Below, piece after piece: positions 1-8,647 of a DNA stretch of 17,100 bases. The notes below the pieces were generated by a model. That model did no database searches and was not told the DNA's origin. It saw only the letters and a list, made by a program, of their open reading frames with translations. Every line of letters begins with the position of its first letter. Within the stretch, counting starts at the first letter, position 1. This stretch comes from Trichomonas tenax (taxonomy: Eukaryota > Parabasalia > Trichomonadida > Trichomonadidae): positions 1 through 17,100 of the forward strand of contig JALKBU010001080.1 in assembly GCA_023091735.1 (NCBI GenBank), written 5' to 3'. The position numbers and the translations under genes were made by a program.

Positions 1-524
1 CAGGGTCTTGTTCGTATATGTATTGAACCATTCTAAGACTTCCTGATAAAACTGCACTATGCAGCGGACTGTGTTCGTCATAATTGTCAGGAAATGCACC
101 ATGTTCAATTGCAAATTTCGCAAGCGCCTTCAATAATCGATTGATCGATTTTAAACAAATCTGATGGGATTGTTACATCCTTTATCAACCTATCAATGTA
201 TCTGTAGTTGCCTCCTAATGCAACATGATAAAGCCTGTACTTGATATCATATGTTTCCAAAAGCCAATCAGCGATTTCATCATTATGATACATGATTGCA
301 TAATCAATTGCTGATTCCATAACTGATACATTATTTTGTGTGCAAATTCTCACGATTTCGAGGTTTCCTCCAATGCAAGCGCATTGAAGTGTATGTAACA
401 TTATAGATTGATTATTAACGAGATATTTGAAGCATTTAATTGATCCGAAATATGCACATAAATCAATTATTTGATCATACGAAATATTTGCGTCATATTC
501 TGAAAATCGATGGGAGTATAAAGC
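1..524 (-). pseudogene. Ankyrin-repeat (DUF3447-type) gene remnant, frameshifted, runs off left edge
   Basis: On the - strand the frame from about 524 to 105 reads as ankyrin-type helices, with phrases such as CAYFGSIKCFKYLVNN, ACIGGNLEIVRIC and ADWLLETY. This is the style of the large DUF3447/ankyrin families of trichomonads. The similarity begins well before the first ATG (399-401), so that ATG is not a true start. An in-frame TAA lies at 525-527 and nothing recognisable continues above it. At the other end the frame stops at 105, but another frame continues the family from about 122 to base 1, with FAIEHGAFPDN, SPLHSAVLSGSLRMV and QYIYEQDP, the first part of a canonical ankyrin repeat. A single-base indel near 108-124 therefore explains the break. 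Such proteins usually act in protein-protein contacts; the specific role is unknown. A sequencing error at the indel is possible, but the missing 5' part argues for a real pseudogene. Confidence 0.75.
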
Positions 525-682
525 TTAAATCCCTGTCTTGTTATTTACAGATTTTAAGTCAGCCGTTATGATTCATTTTATGCATAATATACATAGGTCA
601 CATTAACTCAGATTACGAAATTTTTCTTTGTGTAAGACTTAACCGTAGACACAATTCAATTTTTGAATGTGAATAAGGTTAT

Positions 683-704
683 GTCGCACACCAAAAAATG
701 CGAC
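683..704. repeat. Short perfect inverted repeat (6-base arms)
   Basis: GTCGCA at 683-688 pairs with TGCGAC at 699-704 across a 10-base A-rich loop. The arms are GC-rich in an AT-rich setting. No run of T follows that would make it a Pol III-like terminator, and its function is unknown. Confidence 0.45.
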
Positions 705-714
705 GATAGCTGCA

Positions 715-905
715 CACCATTCAATTTTGCCCTTAAAAGGGATAATTCAGGAATCAGACCCTTCATCACCCCTATTTTTAAACATGAATCCAAATAATGG
801 GGCCTTCATTCCAAACTCTCACAAGGCTCGAAAACTCAGCTAACACATGAACGAATTAGGTCTGGTAGCCAAATCTCCGGCACCTGTCCCACGATTTCCA
901 ACTTA
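715..905. other. GC-richer island, possible repeat or decayed coding remnant
   Basis: Base composition changes abruptly here relative to the flanks. Read on the - strand, one frame gives a run of plausible residues interrupted by stops. I cannot name a family. An interspersed repeat fragment is the simplest reading; a non-coding RNA is an alternative. Confidence 0.25.
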
Positions 906-1429
906 ATAATATTTGGTAATTTTAATCAATTTTTTCCCAGTCAACTACTGCTGAAGGATGTATCACATCAGTTTTCATCGTACATTTCCTCTTGCTTCAT
1001 GTTTTATTCGACTTTTTTATTTTCATTGTTAAGCATTATTCGCATTTGCACAGTAAATCAACTAATGTTATGACTTGCATAGTAATTACATGATAACCCA
1101 TGAAAATATTTTGATAAATTTACGGAAAATTCGATTTTTAATTCTTTCTCAAGGTATGAAACAATCAACGTTCTTAAAAATCGATATGCCTTACGATTAA
1201 AGCATAAATATTATACTCAGAGCTCTTTTTTAATTGATAAATTACAAATTTCCTATTTGGAACCTAGATAATTGATGATATTAAGACTTTAATTGTCTGC
1301 TCTAAGCATTCATCAGCACACACAATTCCTTACAGAATTTTTAAAGATCGATTTAATATCGATGATAAAGATTGACCAAATTGAAGTTTTTAGGTGGAGT
1401 CGTAGACATGAATACCACATTGATGATAT

Positions 1430-1590
1430 AGGTCCATTTTGGCTATCGAATTTATTTAGGGCAAGGTTACTCCCCCTAAGTATTTTTTTGGGGTCAAACA
1501 CTATGTATTACAGACGTGAATTTTCATGGAAGTCGACATGCGTAGGCCTTCGGTGATGATAGCGACGCTGGCGTAAGTATGCGTAGTTTT
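1430..1590. other. Second GC-richer island, possible repeat fragment
   Basis: This stretch includes a CCCC / GGGG pair around 1471-1493 and a C,G-rich section around 1535-1585. All frames are short or start without ATG. No tRNA A or B box is visible. It may be a fragment of a dispersed element. Confidence 0.25.
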
Positions 1591-1714
1591 TATCTATATA
1601 TTATTTATATCGAGAAAAATATAATTAATATACACGTAAAAGCATAAATGGGACTTTTCAAGCATGTTCGCAAAGTTTGGAGTTCCAATTTAAAGATATA
1701 ATCAATCTAACATA

Positions 1715-1853
1715 TTACATGTCAAAAATAGAATTTACGCGTCAAATTTTTGATTATCGGTAAAAATCTTTAAAAATTTTAGATACTTTGTCAAAATTAA
1801 ATCTGAAATTTACGTGTCAGAATATTCAGAAAAGTTGACTCTTTACGTGTCAG
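1715..1853 (+). promoter_or_regulatory. Cluster of TTTACRYGTCA motifs upstream of the CS/Sel1 gene
   Basis: Four clear same-strand copies are TTACATGTCAAA (from 1715), TTTACGCGTCAAA (1734-1746), TTTACGTGTCAG (1809-1820) and TTTACGTGTCAG (1842-1853). A weaker copy, TACTTTGTCAAA, begins at 1784. They lie about 50-190 bases before the start at 1902 and read in the same direction as the gene. The same motif occurs before ADA2, L9 and YIP1 copy 2. A transcription-factor site is the inference; the factor is unknown. Confidence 0.5.
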
Positions 1854-1901
1854 AATTATGCAAGTATAAGCGGGGGGAGCAACCAACAAAGTTTTAAAGT
1901 T

Positions 1902-2891
1902 ATGACAATTAATCCAGAGTTTGCATTCCTTTACCACTACGTTCTCGAGGACCACAGCGAAGATTACGACATTAAAATCATATATCCACCGACATTCGAT
2001 CCAAAATCAATAAAAATCGAGCTTTCTGAAGATAATTCGAATTTATTGGTCACAATTCCTAACGCAATTCCGATCATTTCGGGTGCTTTGGAGGACACAA
2101 TCAACGGATATACCAAGTGCATCTCAGATAACACACTTACAATTACATTAGAGAAACAAGTTATCAGACCATGGCCGTTAATGATAACAGACCCGCATCC
2201 AAGCACTGGTGTCATCGATCCACAGTCAGCGTATAATTTGTTCGTATTAAATCACAATACAACAGATCCTGAACTTCATAAAATCTGCCAGCAGTATATA
2301 ACTATTGCTACGGAGGCCCATTTCCTTCCTGCTATCCTCCTCGGTATCAATGCTAACTCACAACCAGGAGGTGATCCAAAAGCGTTGATTCTTTTCTTGA
2401 ATATCGCCTGTTTCGAATACCAGCATCCAGAATCAATGTTCATTTATGGCAAAATGCTCATTAATAGCGAGGAAACAGCCATGCAGGGTTTCGATCTTCT
2501 AATGGGTGCCGCACAAAGAGGATTTGGACTTGCATTAACTGTGCTCGGCCAACTTCTTTCTCCACTCTCTGGAGTCTACTTCAAGGTGAAGAACGCAAAG
2601 CAGGCTCTTGAGTGGTTCGAAGCTGTCATTAAAGTCACTGATGAACCTGTTGCTCTTTATGAAGCTGCCAAACTTTATAATGCAGGTGTCGGTTGCATCA
2701 AAGATCAAGCAAAAGCTCTTGATTATTATAACAGAGCAAAGAAGGAAAATCCGCAAATACCAGACCTTCCTTCTCCAGATGAAACAAAGGCCTATTTGAA
2801 GACAGCCGGAATCTGCACCATTTGCGGCGTTGCTGTTGGTGCCATCGGCTACGGCATTTACAAGATATTGAAGAGCCGCACAGAAGACTAA
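1902..2891 (+). CDS. CS/p23-like and Sel1-repeat protein with C-terminal membrane anchor
   Basis: This 329-residue protein has three parts. Residues about 20-95 are rich in beta-strand pattern and resemble a CS/p23/NudC co-chaperone fold, including IKIELSEDNSNLLVTIP and TLTITLEKQVIRPWP; this is a tentative match. Residues about 158-283 form Sel1/TPR-like helical pairs, for example AMQGFDLLMGAAQRG, AKQALEWFEAVIKV and AKALDYYNRAKKEN. Residues 302-322 are a single hydrophobic helix rich in G, I and V, followed by the short basic tail KILKSRTED. With no N-terminal signal, this is the layout of a tail-anchored protein with its domains in the cytosol. Basic tails of this kind fit the hydrogenosome outer membrane or ER, but the sequence does not decide which. 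The likely role is a chaperone-linked scaffold. The first ATG gives the full frame, and the motif cluster at 1715-1853 lies just upstream. Confidence 0.85.
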   Translation: MTINPEFAFLYHYVLEDHSEDYDIKIIYPPTFDPKSIKIELSEDNSNLLVTIPNAIPIISGALEDTINGYTKCISDNTLTITLEKQVIRPWPLMITDPHPSTGVIDPQSAYNLFVLNHNTTDPELHKICQQYITIATEAHFLPAILLGINANSQPGGDPKALILFLNIACFEYQHPESMFIYGKMLINSEETAMQGFDLLMGAAQRGFGLALTVLGQLLSPLSGVYFKVKNAKQALEWFEAVIKVTDEPVALYEAAKLYNAGVGCIKDQAKALDYYNRAKKENPQIPDLPSPDETKAYLKTAGICTICGVAVGAIGYGIYKILKSRTED

Positions 2892-3197
2892 TGTATCTTA
2901 ATATTATAAACGAGTATAATGTATTGCATCATTCCAAAACATTCTTTGCTTACTAAATCAAATTAATCATTTGATAAAATTCAATGAAAAGATTAAAAAA
3001 TATAAAAGTATGTGAAGGAAGCTTTCATTATATAAAACTTTGATGATTTGTATTTCGATTTCTGCACAATAAAATACACTTTCAATGATTGATATAATAT
3101 CAAAAGATGCTTGATTATATATCTATATAATTGATTAGTGTTAAAATTTATTATAGTTGACTTTTCGTATAAAAAACAAAAATTAATAACGAAGAAG
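2892..3197. other. AT-rich spacer between two + strand genes
   Basis: No gene or RNA is seen. The spacer should hold the 3' end of the upstream transcript and the promoter of the next gene. TAACGA at 3187-3192 lies just before the ATG at 3198 and resembles Myb-recognition sequences described in Trichomonas promoters; this is weak evidence. No TCA-Y-W initiator is visible close to the start. Confidence 0.4.
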
Positions 3198-4151
3198 ATG
3201 CAAGACAGTGTTGTTCTTTCTCTAAACTTCACGAAATCGTTTTCCGTTCATTCAAAATCGACACCAAAGAAAGCTCCGTCGTTTGCTGGTCAAAAAGGAT
3301 CAATTAACGTCGATAATTACAATATAAATCTTTTAAATGAAAAGCAAGACAACGAAGATTCATCAGATGAACCTCCAGAGAACGAAAATCAGCCAAATAT
3401 CGATAACAAAGAAGAAGTTTCTGAAGATCACCAAGTTTTTGGTGTTTTCGTCAACGAAGAAAACGATCACAAGAGAAATAGACCGCTAAGAGCACTCTCC
3501 GACGATGATGGCTTCATGAACAGCGATTATTCTGACGGAATGGAGCTCAGTTCTGAATTTTCGCTCGGAGAAATAAAAAGAATTGATAATAACATCCAAA
3601 ACTCGCCTGAAAACAGCGTAGAAATGAATTCTGAAGACAGTTTATTCAATAAATCTGCAACAATAAGCACAATTACAACAAGTTCAACAAATAACGATAA
3701 TTTCACGCCAATCAAGAATAAGAAAGGTGATTACAGCAAGAATGTCGGTTTTATGTCATTGACACCGGGAAACACCCCAATGAGAAAGAAAAACGACACT
3801 TATTTGAGATCTCCTAATAAAAGATCTCAATTTCAAGAAGAATGCGCATCATTCGCAACAGAAAGGAAGCCGCTGCAGAAACACAAGTTTTTGTATGAAG
3901 ATGATGACAATGATGACTGGATGATCACACCTAAAAAAGCTGAACAAGAAACATCGAATATCATCACTATCCCTGAAAGTGTGGATGTTGTTGGTCCTAA
4001 GTTTATTGAGAAAGATCAGAGAGATGTTCTTTTCGTTCCTCCAAAGCATGTCAAGCAAAAACCAACACCAAGGAAATCTCCAAGAAAAACACCAACCAAG
4101 GATTCCCCATTTTCGACACCAAAGAAGCAATCATTAACACCACGAAAGTAA
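3198..4151 (+). CDS. Disordered protein dense in CDK-type phosphorylation sites, function unknown
   Basis: I choose the ATG at 3198 (317 residues). The frame is open further upstream, but only from a GTG at 3138 through AT-rich, lysine- and isoleucine-rich matter. The protein is low in complexity and has no folded domain I can recognise. It has an acidic, Asn/Ser-rich middle (about 50-150) and a very basic C-terminus (about 283-317). There are 13 S/T-P pairs, and ten match the full CDK consensus S/T-P-x-K/R: T22, T170, T193, S205, T244, T290, S294, T298, T307 and T314. Overlapping RxL motifs at R95-L97 and R98-L100 could dock a cyclin. An acidic patch followed by W and a T-P site (233-246) is distinctive. 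The inference is a cell-cycle or mitotic phosphoprotein. Relationship to known families such as borealin, sororin or shugoshin is not demonstrable by eye. Confidence 0.8.
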   Translation: MQDSVVLSLNFTKSFSVHSKSTPKKAPSFAGQKGSINVDNYNINLLNEKQDNEDSSDEPPENENQPNIDNKEEVSEDHQVFGVFVNEENDHKRNRPLRALSDDDGFMNSDYSDGMELSSEFSLGEIKRIDNNIQNSPENSVEMNSEDSLFNKSATISTITTSSTNNDNFTPIKNKKGDYSKNVGFMSLTPGNTPMRKKNDTYLRSPNKRSQFQEECASFATERKPLQKHKFLYEDDDNDDWMITPKKAEQETSNIITIPESVDVVGPKFIEKDQRDVLFVPPKHVKQKPTPRKSPRKTPTKDSPFSTPKKQSLTPRK

Positions 4152-4687
4152 CCACATATACTTTTTATTTGTTTGTAAATGTTTATATTATATATTAATT
4201 CTACAATCTAAAGTTATAAGAAATAAAAAAAAAATAATGGAATAGATCATTATCAAAAAGATACTATAAAAAGATGAAGAGCAGCACTATGTATCTAAAT
4301 ACCATCTTTCTTGAAATGAATTGTTGATATTCTTCAACATAGTTAATAAAGAAAGTTTATGTGTTTTTGCATTTAAATATTCCACAATCTGATTACTAAT
4401 GATGTGCATTTGAGGAACAATTCTCAGGGATTATGGAATAATGTATTAAGTTTAATTATCGATTTTCATCTAGGTCCAAAATAACCTCTTTAAGAAGATG
4501 AATTAAACAAAAAAATTGATTTTCGAGTGAGCAAAAATTATATCATTGAGTGATATTGTATTTGAAAGAAGAGAAATGACTCCAAATACCCTATATTCGA
4601 ATAAGTAATATTGTTTTTATTCATTAAAAAATGATGTGATTATGCATGAAAAGTACAAACATAGGTTTAATAAATAAACTAATCAAA
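4152..4687. other. Convergent AT-rich intergenic region
   Basis: This lies between the 3' ends of the CDK-site protein (+) and the kinase (-), so no promoter is expected. I see only A/T-rich simple sequence, including an A run near 4226-4234, and no gene. Confidence 0.5.
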
Positions 4688-5941
4688 TTAGTTTGGTGCA
4701 ACATAAGAAAAGTCATTATAAAGGTTTCCTGTGTAAACGGGCTCTCCAAATGAGTCAGCTGGGCATTCGTTGCTGATTTGCTGCAAAACTTCTACAGGTG
4801 AAACATTTGGAATATACTTCGGTGAGATCTCTTTCCTGATCAACTTATCGAAGTCTATGGAAGAGAAGAATGGATGCTCTTTTGCCTCATCAAGTGTCAT
4901 CCTCTTCTTTGGATCCTTAACCAAGAGATGCTTGATTAAATCATTCAACTGTGGATCAACTCTTGATGTGAACTGAGGTTCATCATCGACAATTGCATGG
5001 AATGTGCTTAACTGGTTCACACGCTTAAATGGAGTGCGGCCGACAGATAGTTCATAAGCGATTATTCCAAGAGACCAATTATCGATCGAAAATCCATAAT
5101 TTTCTCTTTTGATCATTTCTGGAGCGATATATTCCATTGTTCCGCAGAAAGAAGTCAAAGTATCGGATAGATTGCAGAATCTGGACAAGCCAAAGTCTGT
5201 TAACTTGATGTGACCATCACTGTTGATTAATATGTTTTCTGGCTTAAGATCTCTGTATATTATTCCCTTCGAGTGCAATTCCTGCAGAGCAACAATCATC
5301 TCGGCCAAGTAAATCCTGAGACATTCGATTGGAATCGAACCAACTTCAGTAAGATGCTCGCTGAGATCACCACCGGGTATATATTCGAGACCAATGTAGA
5401 ACTTCGATTCGTTTTGGAAAGTAAAGTGAATGTTAACGATAAATGGATTTCTTGTCTTCATAAGAACGTTTTTCTCGTTCAAAATCGTTGTGATCTTGTT
5501 AGATTGCATGATCTTTGACTTGTGAACTGATTTAATTGCATATAATTGGTCAGAATTTAATCTCCGACATAAAGACACTTTGCCAAAGTAACCGCGTCCC
5601 AGAACGCATAAAATCTGGAAGCAACCTATGTTCAGCTGTGATGACTTAAGAGTTGCGAGTCTCAATTCGTTCAGAAGTGTATTTAGATTATTTTTATTGG
5701 ATGCTGTTAACACAAGAATCTGATGAGACGGGAATTCGACCACAATCTCGTGCTCCTTTGTTCCTGGCACAAAATCAATCCTCGTATCAGCTGTCAAATT
5801 AAATTGCTCTTCAGAATTCGACTTCAGATAGTTTTTCCTCAGGAAAAGGTTCGTGCCCTTAATCACACAGTATCGCTTATGCCAAAATCCAAGTTTTCCT
5901 CCTTTCTTTTTGATGATTCCTTCATATTGGAGACCAATCAT
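4688..5941 (-). CDS. AKT/PKB-like AGC protein kinase with N-terminal PH domain
   Basis: The 417-residue protein has an N-terminal PH domain (about 3-95; basic KKKGGK loop, FWHKRY strand) and a Ser/Thr kinase domain (about 108-360). The kinase has the Gly loop GRGYFGKV (115-122), VAIK-type Lys137, Glu156 in helix C, a YRDLKPEN catalytic loop (229-236, Asp231), DFG (249-251), activation loop TSFCGTMEY with Ser264 where AKT has its PDK1-site Thr, and APE (273-275). The C-terminal tail ends in a hydrophobic motif YNDFSY (408-413, Ser412), close to FxxFSY of AGC kinases. All catalytic residues are present, so it should be active. By family knowledge such kinases are recruited to phosphoinositides and activated at the loop and tail sites. 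Oddities are YRD for HRD, usual in AGC kinases, and GTMEY for GTPEY. I see no clear initiator before the ATG. The stop is TAA. Confidence 0.95.
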   Translation of the reverse strand: MIGLQYEGIIKKKGGKLGFWHKRYCVIKGTNLFLRKNYLKSNSEEQFNLTADTRIDFVPGTKEHEIVVEFPSHQILVLTASNKNNLNTLLNELRLATLKSSQLNIGCFQILCVLGRGYFGKVSLCRRLNSDQLYAIKSVHKSKIMQSNKITTILNEKNVLMKTRNPFIVNIHFTFQNESKFYIGLEYIPGGDLSEHLTEVGSIPIECLRIYLAEMIVALQELHSKGIIYRDLKPENILINSDGHIKLTDFGLSRFCNLSDTLTSFCGTMEYIAPEMIKRENYGFSIDNWSLGIIAYELSVGRTPFKRVNQLSTFHAIVDDEPQFTSRVDPQLNDLIKHLLVKDPKKRMTLDEAKEHPFFSSIDFDKLIRKEISPKYIPNVSPVEVLQQISNECPADSFGEPVYTGNLYNDFSYVAPN

Positions 5942-7506
5942 TTTTTGAATTTAATGTTTTGAAAATCTGCCCTCAATTTTGACTTTTATTGCATAAATAG
6001 ATATGCCATATGATTGTAAACTAGAATTTTAAATATTTCTTGATTTTAACATTTTGCTCTAAATTTTTCACTTTTATTTGATATTTGGATTTTATATATA
6101 ATATAACTAATTATCAAATAAAATTTGATTTAAATTGCATCTTACTTTTATCGAAAATATAAGCATTTAAAGCGATTACATATCTAATTATCACAAAATT
6201 GGGAAATTTTTAGACGATAAAAATTGAAGATAGATAATAGTATGAAGAGTAGAAATAAATGAATTCTAAAACGAACGATAAAGTTTTGAATGTGATTTTA
6301 TACCTCTCAAAATATCAAAAACAAGTTAATTCTTTTTATTCGTCAAACTGATACAAATGTGATGTATAGCATAATAAAATACGAATAAAATTTGAAATTT
6401 GTGAAATTTGAAAAAGAAGTGAAAAGTGAAAATTAATTTTGAATGTTTATTTTCTTTTTTGAATCTCAGCACGTTTAAGACTTTAATGTTAGGTTTTACA
6501 TTGTGTGTTGATTATAGTGAATAAATACAATTGTTAATATAATCAAATTGAAGATAAAATATGAACTTACGTTTTGTAGCATTTTGAAAAACACAATAAA
6601 AGTGATGTATTGAAATGTGGCAATGCTCAATTGCCAGGGAAATTACAAAAAGTCACGATTCTTCTTTGATTTTTGAATTTCTTGTATGAAATACTTTAAG
6701 TTGGTCATCTTTTTATAGTTTACGATGAAGAGCTTCCTGCACACGCACGGATTTTGTTGTTTGTTATAAAATTTTTAAAATTGCTGGGTAATTAGAAATA
6801 AACTTATTTTCTATATCTATAATGTATTTATATACCAAATCTAATCCAAATTTTGATTTAAAACGAAATAAATGAAAAAAAATCATCATGAAATGAATTT
6901 TTCTTCAATTGAACATCGTTTTATATCGAAGCAAGTGATCAGGTTACTGTTTCGCGTTTTGATTTTTTACATTTTTCGTTGTTTTCAAGAATCACCGGGA
7001 ATATCTCATGTGGATATGGTAAAGCGATAGCTTATGTCCTGCTTATGCTGTTTTTCGATTACAAAAAGGTTCCTTCCATCGGACGATATCTTTGTTGAAT
7101 ATTATGTGTTTTTTGCGAAAACACTATAGATTCAAACTCAGATACATATGTTGGATCTATGTGCATGATATCAGCCTTTTATTAATGATCGAGAAATCGA
7201 ATCTTGTATTTTTATGATTCAACAATCACCACACATTCAGATACATCACGTCTTAATTTTCATTGACTGTCACATCAAAATAATCAACAGCATTCCATAT
7301 TATACCGTATTTTTCAATATGGATCTTTCTTCTTTTGATGTGGCAGAATAAGGTGCGCAAAACTTTTCCTTATTCATGCATACTCAGATAATAATAGTAT
7401 AGCAAATAATGACTGATGTCTTTAGCTGCATGTTGCATCACTCATGAATGTGATAATTGAGCATCTATGGGAAACTTTTGATGTTAAAAGTGAAGATATA
7501 AATTAA
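5942..7506. other. 1.6 kb AT-rich spacer upstream of the kinase
   Basis: This region holds the kinase promoter on one side and the 3' flank of YIP1 copy 1 on the other. Composition is extremely A/T-rich with many short A and T runs. One + strand frame is open for about 60 codons (about 6912-7099) but lacks a suitable ATG and any recognisable motif. I found no tRNA, no clear inverted repeat and no TTTACATGTCA-type motif here. Confidence 0.5.
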
Positions 7507-7529
7507 GTGAGAAAGAAGACAAAAACAGT

Positions 7530-8240
7530 TTACAGAAGAGGTAATAATAACATATATGAGTAGAAGAGATAAAGAGGGATAATGAGAAGTTCAACACTAG
7601 AGACTTTCGTAATAGGAAGAAGATAACGACCGCTGCAGTATGATGACCAAAAAACAAATGGAATAGAAAAGATAGTAGTCGTGATGATGCGAAGTTTGAA
7701 GAGACGTGAAATGATAGCAACAGGAACAAGAGGAGGTAAACAGTAAGTGACAGCACTAACAAGGGTAGAGACACTGAATTCACTTGTGGGAGAGCACGCA
7801 AGTGACATGTTGTGGAATGCAAAGTAAAGAAGACTGCTGCCAATGACAGCAACCATGTAAACAGTCCCAAAACGGGGTTTGCCGAGGAAAAGAAGAAGAA
7901 ATGCGTAGAGAATGAAGAAAATAATGCTGATCAAAAAGTTGTTGTCGATGTTTCGTGGGACTTTGCGCGGGTTGAGAACAGACTTCAAGTTTGATTTGAC
8001 GTCAGAGTTGTGAATACCGAGTTCCTCGAACAGCGAAGGTTCACCGGGGAAGCCACCATGCAAGATGGACGCGTATTCGCCAACGGTGTGGTGAACACGT
8101 GATTGTTCTGTTGAGTAGTAGACGTTCTGTGGTTGGTAAATCGAAGGAGATGCGGGCGGAGGAATAGGAACTGTGCCATGACCTGAATTTTGGTTGTTCT
8201 GTGGACTCGTTGTAATAAATTCTAACTCATCTGGAATCAT
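7530..8240 (-). CDS. YIP1/YIPF-family membrane traffic protein, copy 1
   Basis: The 236-residue protein has a Pro/Gln-rich cytosolic N-terminus, the Yip1-type segment FEELGIHNSDVKSNLKSVLNP (about 71-91), then about five hydrophobic helices (about 102-120, 124-142, 156-178, 184-201 and 215-235) with a C-terminus ending at or in the membrane. This is the standard Yip1/YIPF layout and length. By family knowledge these proteins sit in ER exit sites and Golgi and take part in vesicle formation, in part through contact with prenylated Rab GTPases. The stop reads TAAA, which fits the trichomonad poly(A) signal. Copy 2 differs at one residue (Asn15 here, Asp15 there). An initiator-like TCATA lies just before the ATG. 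Another - strand frame, open from 7870 to 7484, is a shadow. Confidence 0.9.
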   Translation of the reverse strand: MIPDELEFITTSPQNNQNSGHGTVPIPPPASPSIYQPQNVYYSTEQSRVHHTVGEYASILHGGFPGEPSLFEELGIHNSDVKSNLKSVLNPRKVPRNIDNNFLISIIFFILYAFLLLFLGKPRFGTVYMVAVIGSSLLYFAFHNMSLACSPTSEFSVSTLVSAVTYCLPPLVPVAIISRLFKLRIITTTIFSIPFVFWSSYCSGRYLLPITKVSSVELLIIPLYLFYSYMLLLPLL

Positions 8241-8245
8241 TGTTT

Positions 8246-8250
8246 TATGA
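8246..8250 (-). promoter_or_regulatory. Initiator-like TCATA before YIP1 copy 1
   Basis: Read on the - strand, TCATA fits the Trichomonas initiator TCA-Py-T/A, with the A at 8248, eight bases before the ATG. It lies inside the duplicated block, so copy 2 has the same site. Confidence 0.5.
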
Positions 8251-8647
8251 AAAAAAAATCGGACTGTTTATGATTAAAATTTTTCTTGATAAATGGATTA
8301 TACACAAAATGGATTTCACTTTTTCGCATATAATTGTGCTTCAAAATCAACCTTTTAATTTAATGAAATTTCCCGAAAAATAAATTATGAAATCAAAAAT
8401 AACAAATTTTAGGTTGAAAATGTATTTTTACAGACTTTCAAATTTATCAAATTCTTTTAAAATAGATTTATTTTTTATTTAGATCCTTATTTTCGAACAA
8501 TTTTAGAGATATTGATAATATGAAAATATTTCCTATAAAAATATATAAAACGCTGTTAAATGCTTTGGGGAATTCCATTCGTCAATAGGGTCGTTGGATT
8601 CTGGAAGAAAAAAGGAGTGATTTTGTATTAACAAAGAATCAAAACAT
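8251..8647. other. AT-rich spacer between ADA2 3' end and YIP1 copy 1 promoter
   Basis: No gene is seen. Apart from the A run where copy similarity ends, this sequence is unrelated to the corresponding upstream region of YIP1 copy 2. It lacks the TGACAT inverted repeat found there. Confidence 0.5.

Larger units (their letters stand above)
527..1714. other. Long AT-rich spacer with GC-richer islands, no supportable gene
   Basis: No convincing gene is present on either strand. Two stretches, about 715-905 and 1430-1590, are visibly richer in G and C than the rest and look like decayed repeat or coding matter. On the - strand the first gives open pieces broken by stops. A frame beginning at 1293 depends on a TTG start and has no recognisable motif. 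A short hairpin is listed separately. Confidence 0.5.
7507..8255. repeat. Duplicated 749-base block, copy 1 (YIP1 gene)
   Basis: This matches 12154-12902 base for base at a constant offset of 4647, with no indels and two substitutions: 7584 G versus 12231 A, and 8198 T versus 12845 C. Similarity ends 23 bases beyond the stop codon and 15 bases before the ATG. The last bases at the upstream end lie in an A run. No terminal inverted repeats, target-site duplication or poly(A) tail is visible. Confidence 0.95.

Noticed and set aside
826..860. GCTAACACATG resembling the Trichomonas intron 3' motif ACTAACACACAG
   Set aside because: There is no AG at the required place, no GTAYGT partner upstream, and no gene here. 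I found no intron in the window.
1293..1556. 87-codon + strand frame
   Set aside because: It starts at TTG with no ATG, has no recognisable motif and crosses a composition boundary.
5320..5345. Sequence like a tRNA T-loop (GGTTCGATTCC on the - strand)
   Set aside because: It lies inside the kinase coding sequence, and no acceptor stem or A box is in place.
6912..7099. About 60 codons open on the + strand in the kinase upstream spacer
   Set aside because: There is no suitable start, no recognisable family, and spacer-like flanks. Chance or an old remnant is likely.
7484..7870. 128-codon - strand frame, and its twin at 12125-12517
   Set aside because: It overlaps the YIP1 membrane region in another frame. 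The hydrophobic product is a frame shadow of transmembrane codons.
7507..8255. Duplicated block as an insertion sequence or transposon
   Set aside because: There are no terminal inverted repeats, target-site duplications or transposase. The only gene inside is YIP1.
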